NCBI GenBank assembly: GCA_017882245.1
Contig: JADGPV010000209.1
Span: 1-11,271 of the forward strand
DNA length: 11,271 bases
Reading direction: 5' to 3'
DNA from: Bacteroidales bacterium
GTDB taxonomy: Bacteria > Bacteroidota > Bacteroidia > Bacteroidales > VadinHA17
The position numbers and the translations under genes are program-made. The notes beneath the pieces are model-generated. The model had not been told where the DNA came from, did no database searches, and saw only the letters and a list, made by a program, of their open reading frames with translations. This document shows, in pieces, positions 6,732 to 11,271 of the stretch (the first letter of the stretch is position 1; each line of letters begins with the position of its first letter).

Positions 6732-8174
6732 TTATGGTCGTACTTTTTGAATTAACGGCTCCTGCTGCGGATTAAATTCGCCTTCCCAGCGTGCAATTAC
6801 TGCTGTTGCAAGGCAATTGCCCAGCACATTGACCGAAGTCCGGGCCATATCCATTAATTCATCGATACCCAGTATAATATAAATTGGCCATATAGGCAGC
6901 CCGAAACTTGCGGCAGTCCCCAAAAGAATAACAAGTGAGGCCCGTGGCACGCCTGCAACTCCTTTGCTCGTCAGCATCAGGGTAAAAACTATCAGGAGCT
7001 GTTTTTCAATTGGAAGGTCAATCCCGGATATCTGTGCAACAAAGATGGTTGCAAGTGAAAGGTACAGCGTTGTTCCATCCAGATTGAAACTATACCCGGT
7101 AGGCATAACAAATGCAACAATTTTACGTGGGACGCCAAACTCCTCCATTCGTTCCATTGCTATGGGGAGGGCTGATTCAGAACTTGTTGTGGCGAATGCC
7201 AGCACCACGGGTTCAGAAACTGCTTTGATGAATTTTTTTACCGGGATCCTGAACAGCAGTGCTACAGGCAGAAATACAACCAGGAGGAAAACAATCAATG
7301 AAACGTACAGAGTGGCAAGGAGCTTAAATAAATTGTAGAGTATATCGAGACCCATATGTCCCGTGCTGTAGGCAATTGCCGCAAACACAGCAAACGGAGC
7401 AAAATACATGACTAACTGGGTAAACTTGAACATTGTCTCGGCAAGGGCCTCGGTGAACCTGATTATCGGACTTCTATACTTGTCCTTAATCAGGGCAACT
7501 GCTATTCCGAAGATGATGCTGAAAACGACGATCTGTAAAACCTGTCCCTCGTAAATAGCTTTTGCTATGTTCTCAGGGAATATATGGAGGATCAGGTCAG
7601 AACCCTTCATTACTGTGGCTGCCTGAACTTCACCCTGGTTAATAATGTCAGGAACTTTCACTCCGACACCAGCCTTACTTATATTGATTGCCAGTAATCC
7701 TATGAAAAGGGCAATTGTCGAAACAACCTCAAAATAGACCAGGGATTTCCAGCCCATTCTTCCAACCTGCTTCAGGTTGGAATGACCGGCTATTCCGACG
7801 ACAAGTGTGGCAAAAAGAAGGGGAGCAATAATAGTTTTTATCAGGCGCAGGAATATCATACTGACAACCTGCATCTTAACAGCTATCTGCGGCAGGTCAT
7901 GACCAAATTCGGCACCAAGGATCATGCTTATTAGTATCCAGGTGGTGAGAGATTTTTTATACATGGCATAACCGACTATTGCTGCGATGGCGATCAGCCT
8001 GAAAGCCAATAAGACTGTTTTGCTTATTTTGAGGATGTCATAATGATTGACAATTGTCAATAATGAGACAATGAATATTGATGCCAGAAGAAACAGCAGA
8101 TAGTATTTAGGGACCTTGTTGTTTTTACTCTTGTTCCCGGAGCCGCTTGAGGAAGTCAAAGGCGTTGAAGACAT
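6732..8174 (-). CDS. Dicarboxylate/amino acid:cation symporter (DAACS, GltP/DctA family)
   Basis: A 480-residue inner-membrane secondary transporter that takes up acidic amino acids or C4-dicarboxylates with Na+ or H+. Core signatures are all present: the serine-rich hairpin ATTSSESALP (328-337), NLDGT in TM7 (364-368), hairpin 2 SKGVAGVPRAS (403-413), and the TM8 stretch DELMDMARTSVNVLGN (438-453). Arg445 is the residue that pairs with the substrate's side-chain carboxylate, and Asp442 is the neighbouring acidic position. The position equivalent to archaeal Asp405 is Asn453, as I recall for bacterial relatives. The core begins near residue 76; the preceding 75 residues hold a Ser/Lys-rich tail and two extra hydrophobic segments (about 24-43 and 53-71), making it longer than the usual 420-440 residues. 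It lies 32 bases after the dehydrogenase gene and 5 bases before the lipoprotein gene, which fits one operon. Glutamate, aspartate, malate, fumarate and succinate are all possible substrates. Confidence 0.93.
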   Translation of the reverse strand: MSSTPLTSSSGSGNKSKNNKVPKYYLLFLLASIFIVSLLTIVNHYDILKISKTVLLAFRLIAIAAIVGYAMYKKSLTTWILISMILGAEFGHDLPQIAVKMQVVSMIFLRLIKTIIAPLLFATLVVGIAGHSNLKQVGRMGWKSLVYFEVVSTIALFIGLLAINISKAGVGVKVPDIINQGEVQAATVMKGSDLILHIFPENIAKAIYEGQVLQIVVFSIIFGIAVALIKDKYRSPIIRFTEALAETMFKFTQLVMYFAPFAVFAAIAYSTGHMGLDILYNLFKLLATLYVSLIVFLLVVFLPVALLFRIPVKKFIKAVSEPVVLAFATTSSESALPIAMERMEEFGVPRKIVAFVMPTGYSFNLDGTTLYLSLATIFVAQISGIDLPIEKQLLIVFTLMLTSKGVAGVPRASLVILLGTAASFGLPIWPIYIILGIDELMDMARTSVNVLGNCLATAVIARWEGEFNPQQEPLIQKVRP

Positions 8175-8206
8175 AAAATCATTTAGTTTGAGTTGTCATC
8201 ACAAAC

Positions 8207-9310
8207 CTAATCAAAATGAGGCAGATATTCCTTCAGGCCATATGTATTGCATAGTCCCCGGAATTCTGCCAGGAGCTCATCGCTGAAGGGCACACCTTTG
8301 TCTTTTCTTTCCAGCCATGTGTAATGTTCTTTTTCGCCAGCAGTATAAATACGCGTCTGACCGGGCATTTTCCTGGAAGCTCTGAGCTCACGCAAAATAC
8401 TGCCTGTGGTCTTCCTGAAATCTTCAGGATCAGTAAAAGCACTGATATCCACAGCTATAAAGAAATGACCAATACGGTATGGCACTTTCTTCCCGTCTTC
8501 CAGACCAATAAGCATCTTCATGAAAGCACCCTGCTGCAACGCAGCTGAAAGTATCTCTACCACAGTAGCGTATCCATAACCCTTATAGCCGCCTGTTTCT
8601 TCGCCTGCTCCGCCAAGCGGTGTCAGAGCAGCTTTACCGGCAATGAGGTCTTTAAGTACTTCTGTCGAGTTAGTCTTGCTTTCGCCATTCTCATCAATTA
8701 CCCATCCTTTGGGTAAATCCTTTCCTTCACGGGCATACAGCTCAACCTTCCCTCTCTGGGCAATTGAGGTGGCACAGTCGAGTAAAAATGGGAAAGGCTC
8801 ATCGGTCGGCATACCGAAAGTCAATGGATTTGTACCTAGCATGTTTTCAACGCCGAAAGTCGGAGCAATTGACGGACGTGCGTTTGTACCCGTGATCCCG
8901 ATCATATTCTCGCGGACTGCCATCAGCGGGTAATATCCTGCAAAACCATAGTGGCTTGAATTACGTACAGCTACCATTCCCATGCCATATTTTTTTGCTT
9001 TTTCGATGGCCATCTTCATCGCGTTATATGAGATGACATGACCCATTCCGTTTTGACCGTCTATTACAGCAGTTGTCGGACCTTCTCTGACAATTTTATA
9101 ATTGGTCACAGGATTTAATATGCCGTCCTTAATGCGATCAAGATAAATGCTTTTGAGGCGATTTACTCCATGGGAGTCAAATCCAAGTTTGTCGGCCTGC
9201 AGCAATACATCGCCAACTATCCTGGCATCTGCTTCAGGAATGCCTGCCTTTACCATAAGATCAACCATGAATTTTTCCAGTACTTCAAATGGAATGAATT
9301 TTTTTCGCAT
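8207..9310 (-). CDS. Malate/L-lactate dehydrogenase family oxidoreductase (LDH2/MDH2 type)
   Basis: A 367-residue cytoplasmic NAD(P)-dependent 2-hydroxyacid dehydrogenase of the LDH2/MDH2 family, which is unrelated to classical Rossmann-fold LDH/MDH. Family marks are FDSHGVNRL (44-52) with His47 and Arg51 as likely catalytic and substrate residues, RNSSHYGFAGYY with His120, GTNARPSIAPTFG, LGTNPLTFGMP, DCATS (178-182), and GGYKGYGYA (240-248) near the cofactor site. Length is normal. Members oxidise malate, L-lactate, sulfolactate or ureidoglycolate, or reduce cyclic imino acids and diketogulonate, so the exact substrate is open. The adjacent dicarboxylate/amino-acid symporter favours malate or a related acid (inference). 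It is the first gene of the leftward set ending at 4849. The ATG is preceded by an A/T-rich leader without a Shine-Dalgarno sequence. It is divergent from mntH across 142 bases. Confidence 0.93.
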   Translation of the reverse strand: MRKKFIPFEVLEKFMVDLMVKAGIPEADARIVGDVLLQADKLGFDSHGVNRLKSIYLDRIKDGILNPVTNYKIVREGPTTAVIDGQNGMGHVISYNAMKMAIEKAKKYGMGMVAVRNSSHYGFAGYYPLMAVRENMIGITGTNARPSIAPTFGVENMLGTNPLTFGMPTDEPFPFLLDCATSIAQRGKVELYAREGKDLPKGWVIDENGESKTNSTEVLKDLIAGKAALTPLGGAGEETGGYKGYGYATVVEILSAALQQGAFMKMLIGLEDGKKVPYRIGHFFIAVDISAFTDPEDFRKTTGSILRELRASRKMPGQTRIYTAGEKEHYTWLERKDKGVPFSDELLAEFRGLCNTYGLKEYLPHFD

Positions 9311-9380
9311 TGGTATTAATTTTTGTTAATCACACAGATAATCAATAAAATCTACCGATTAAAAATAGGAAATATATCTG

Positions 9381-9427
9381 ATAATAATTGCAGACACAAC
9401 TTTCCTTACGATCTTTGCAATCATAAT
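9381..9427. promoter_or_regulatory. Inverted repeat bracketing the mntH promoter, candidate operator
   Basis: ATAATAATTGCA (9381-9392) and TGCAATCATAAT (9416-9427) are inverted copies pairing at 10 of 12 positions around a 23-base centre. The inner six bases on each side, ATTGCA and TGCAAT, are perfect. The left arm covers the proposed -33 TTG and the right arm covers the end of the -7 element, so a bound dimer or tetramer would block transcription. A metal-responsive regulator is the natural guess for a manganese importer, but no regulator gene is in the window. Confidence 0.4.
9388..9417 (+). promoter_or_regulatory. mntH: Candidate promoter of mntH
   Basis: A TTG at 9388-9390 is followed after 19 bases by GATCTTTG (9410-9417). 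The spacing fits the Bacteroidota -33/-7 arrangement. The -7 box keeps the TTTG core but begins with G where the consensus has T. The predicted leader to the ATG at 9453 is about 30 nucleotides and contains AGGA at 9443-9446, a plausible Shine-Dalgarno sequence that the other genes here lack. Confidence 0.45.
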
Positions 9428-9452
9428 TTAATACTCACTGCCAGGAACAGCT

Positions 9453-10715
9453 ATGTTCGGATTTTTACGAAATATTGACAATAGAAATTATAAAGCCGGT
9501 TATGGAGGCTTAGGCATTCTAAAATTTATAGGTCCCGGACTGTTGGTAACGGTCGGATTTATTGATCCCGGAAACTGGGCGTCAGACCTGGCCGCTGGAG
9601 CCGATTACGGATATACACTCTTATGGGTGGTAACCCTGTCTACAATAATGCTCGTCATATTGCAGCATAATGCAGCTCACCTGGGAATTGCTACAGGACT
9701 GTGCCTTTCTGAAGCTGCAACCATATATATTAAACCGCGATACTCAAGAATATTGCTTTCATCGGCTATGCTGGCATCAGTCTCTACGTCACTGGCCGAG
9801 ATTTTAGGCGGAGCTATTGCCCTGAATATGTTATTCAGGGTACCTGTCAGGGCAGGAGCAATTATGGTTACCATATTTGTTATGGTAATGCTTTATACCA
9901 ACTCCTACAAAGTCATTGAGAAATGGATTATAGCATTTGTTTCAGTAATCGGCCTGTCTTTCCTTTATGAACTTTCCCTGGTAAATATTGACTGGAACTC
10001 CGCAATTACAGGATGGGTTGTTCCGTCGTTCCCCAAAGGATCCATAGTTATAATTATGAGTGTATTGGGTGCCGTTGTAATGCCTCATAATCTCTTTTTG
10101 CATTCCGAAATTATTCAAAGCCGTCAGTGGAATTTGCAGGATGAAAAAACAATAAAGAAGCAATTGAAGTTCGAGTTTTTTGATACCTTGTTTTCAATGA
10201 TTATAGGCTGGGCAATAAACAGTGCCATAATTCTTCTGGCCGCAGCAACCTTTTTCAGAACAGGAATACAAGCTTCAAAACTTGAACAGGCGAACCAGTT
10301 ACTGGCTCCCCTGCTGGGTAACCATGCAACAATTGTTTTTGCTGTGGCACTTTTGTTTGCGGGTGTGGCTTCATCGATTACATCCGGAATGGCTGCCGGA
10401 TCAATTTTTGCCGGTATGTACAAGGAACCGTATGATATTAAAGACAATCATTCACGGCTTGGCGTTGCCGTCTCACTGTTAATCGGACTGGGTATTATAT
10501 TTTTAATATCAAATCCGTTTAACGGACTGATTATATCACAAATGTGCCTGAGTATTCAATTGCCTTTAACAATCTTCCTGCAGGTTTACCTGACTTCATC
10601 AGAAAAAGTGATGGGAAAATACAGAAATTCCAGTCTTTTAAAATTTCTGCTTTACCTCATAGGCGGAATTGTGACACTTCTGAATATTGCATTATTAATC
10701 AGCATATTCAATTGA
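9453..10715 (+). CDS. mntH: NRAMP family Mn2+/H+ symporter MntH
   Basis: A 420-residue inner-membrane protein with about 11 hydrophobic helices, which takes up Mn2+ (and often Fe2+) with protons. The NRAMP metal site is complete: TM1 has FIDPGNWASDLAAGA with Asp38 and Asn41, and TM6 has GAVVMPHNLFLHS with Ala207 and Met210, the residues that coordinate or line the metal site in characterised NRAMPs. The conserved Met argues for a transition-metal transporter and not a Mg2+ or Al3+ variant. Length is normal. The start is supported by AGGA six bases upstream and by a promoter-like element about 35 bases upstream, with an inverted repeat over it that suggests repression. The gene is divergent from the dehydrogenase operon and ends 21 bases before a strong terminator hairpin. 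Confidence 0.95.
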   Translation: MFGFLRNIDNRNYKAGYGGLGILKFIGPGLLVTVGFIDPGNWASDLAAGADYGYTLLWVVTLSTIMLVILQHNAAHLGIATGLCLSEAATIYIKPRYSRILLSSAMLASVSTSLAEILGGAIALNMLFRVPVRAGAIMVTIFVMVMLYTNSYKVIEKWIIAFVSVIGLSFLYELSLVNIDWNSAITGWVVPSFPKGSIVIIMSVLGAVVMPHNLFLHSEIIQSRQWNLQDEKTIKKQLKFEFFDTLFSMIIGWAINSAIILLAAATFFRTGIQASKLEQANQLLAPLLGNHATIVFAVALLFAGVASSITSGMAAGSIFAGMYKEPYDIKDNHSRLGVAVSLLIGLGIIFLISNPFNGLIISQMCLSIQLPLTIFLQVYLTSSEKVMGKYRNSSLLKFLLYLIGGIVTLLNIALLISIFN

Positions 10716-10736
10716 AAGCAAACCTTTATTAATAAA

Positions 10737-10777
10737 AAAGAGTGAGATGCCCGCTTTCGCTCACACTCTCACTCTTT
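10737..10777. terminator. Bidirectional intrinsic terminator between mntH and the convergent gene
   Basis: AAAGAGTGAGA (10737-10747) and TCTCACTCTTT (10767-10777) form a perfect 11-base-pair stem around a 19-base loop. The rightward transcript continues into CTCTTTT, and the leftward transcript runs into CTTTTTTATT, so both strands carry a U-rich tract. It lies just after the mntH stop and between two converging genes, where a two-way terminator is expected. Confidence 0.85.
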
Positions 10778-10787
10778 CTCTTTTATG

Positions 10788-10815
10788 GCACCAGGTTATT
10801 AACCCGGTGCGTTTT
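10788..10815 (+). terminator. Possible second, weaker hairpin after mntH
   Basis: GCACC (10788-10792) pairs with GGTGC (10806-10810). After one mismatch GGTT pairs with AACC around a three-base ATT loop. A GTTTT run follows on the plus strand. It may act as a back-up terminator for mntH transcription. The leftward direction lacks a T-tract. Confidence 0.4.
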
Positions 10816-10843
10816 AATTATCTGATCTGACAGATTCCTTTAA

Positions 10844-11271
10844 TTATACAAGAGGTTTAAACGTCCATGTCCAACCAGTACCACATCCGCCTGCAGACAC
10901 AAATAGTGTCAGGCGATCAGCGGTGAACTCCTTGATTTCGAATACCTTGTTATTATAGCTGCATGCACCCGGGGTAGTTTCCGAACCCAGAATGTTGGCG
11001 TCACCTTTTATTGTAAGTTTGGTAAAGTCGGCATTGAATGCAAATGAACTTCCGGTCACGGGAAGTGCATCAGGTGATGCATAATAAGTAAAGTTGGCAC
11101 CGGCATTCAGGTCAAACACCATCTTGCCTGCAACATCTGAAGGTGGGCAACAAGTGCCTCCGGCGTTCCACCACGCTCCTGCCCAGTTGCCCGGATCTGA
11201 CATATACCACCAAAATCCATTATCTCCTCCTACACCGTCGAAAACCCATGTCTTCCCCTGGAGGGTTGCCC
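10844..11271 (-). CDS. C-terminal part of an exported-looking beta-rich protein, function unknown
   Basis: The frame is open from the window edge to the TAA at 10844, giving 141 residues; the N-terminus lies outside. An internal Met (codon at 11203) is unlikely to be the true start, because the frame continues upstream with the coherent stretch GKTWVFDGVGGDNGFWWY. The fragment is rich in Trp, Gly, Asp and Thr, with alternating beta-type strands (KMVFDLN, FTYYAS, KLTIKGD, VFEIKEFTADRLTLFVS) ending in WTWTFKP. This pattern resembles lipocalin-like or carbohydrate-binding C-terminal domains of Bacteroidota surface lipoproteins, but I cannot name a family. Four cysteines (a CC pair at fragment residues 40-41, then 103 and 129) suggest disulphides and thus export. 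The leftward gene ends at the shared two-way terminator. Confidence 0.65.
   Translation of the reverse strand, partial: ATLQGKTWVFDGVGGDNGFWWYMSDPGNWAGAWWNAGGTCCPPSDVAGKMVFDLNAGANFTYYASPDALPVTGSSFAFNADFTKLTIKGDANILGSETTPGACSYNNKVFEIKEFTADRLTLFVSAGGCGTGWTWTFKPLV

Noticed and set aside
9315..9330. ATTAA/TTAAT inverted repeat just before the dehydrogenase start
   Set aside because: Only five AT-only base pairs with a six-base spacer; expected by chance in this AT-rich spacer.
9347..9354. TAGATTTT on the minus strand as a -7 box for the dehydrogenase operon
   Set aside because: The last base of the consensus is missing and no TTG is found at the -33 spacing; too weak to annotate. The operon's promoter is not identified.
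10844..11203. Complete 119-residue small protein starting at 11203
   Set aside because: The frame stays open upstream to the window edge with a sequence that continues the same domain style, so the Met is most likely internal.
1..11271. CRISPR arrays, insertion sequences, phage genes, defence or biosynthetic clusters
   Set aside because: I found no regularly spaced repeats, transposase or integrase frames, terminal inverted repeats or toxin-antitoxin-like pairs; all sizeable coding frames belong to metabolic, transport or housekeeping families, apart from two exported proteins I could not name.

Overview
The window looks like ordinary chromosome from a member of the Bacteroidota, most likely an environmental Bacteroidales/Marinilabiliales-type organism (inference). 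The evidence is the gene set, two Cys-anchored lipoproteins, A-rich leaders mostly without Shine-Dalgarno sequences, and -7 elements of the Bacteroidota form TAnnTTTG upstream of typA and the pirin gene, with a weaker variant upstream of mntH. I see no mobile element, CRISPR array, tRNA or rRNA, and no gene-free stretch over 300 bases.

Layout. 1-1261 (-) is the first 420 codons of the translational GTPase TypA/BipA; its 3' end lies outside the window. 1325-2788 (-) is a lipoprotein glycosidase of family GH30 that closely follows the glucocerebrosidase pattern. A 189-base divergent region follows, then a rightward pair: a pirin-family cupin (2978-3862) and a cation diffusion facilitator exporter (3905-4819). 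These converge on a leftward three-gene set (9310 down to 4849): an LDH2/MDH2-type malate/L-lactate dehydrogenase, a dicarboxylate/amino-acid:cation symporter with two extra N-terminal hydrophobic segments, and a large unrecognised lipoprotein with a possible Cys-His-Asp triad. The gaps of 32 and 5 bases suggest one transcript. Divergent from it is mntH (9453-10715), an NRAMP-type Mn2+/H+ importer. mntH ends at a strong bidirectional terminator, followed by the C-terminal 141 residues of an exported-looking beta-rich protein (10844-11271, -).

How the genes fit. The dehydrogenase and symporter plausibly form an uptake-plus-oxidation unit for a C4-dicarboxylate, 2-hydroxy acid or acidic amino acid; the lipoprotein may supply or process the substrate in the periplasm (speculative). 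MntH import and CDF export are two unlinked metal-homeostasis functions. The GH30 lipoprotein is a stand-alone glycosidase with no SusC/SusD partner in view.

I found no clear new multi-gene system. The items most worth a second look are the 625-residue lipoprotein and its operon, an inverted repeat bracketing the mntH promoter, and a tandem repeat upstream of the GH30 gene.
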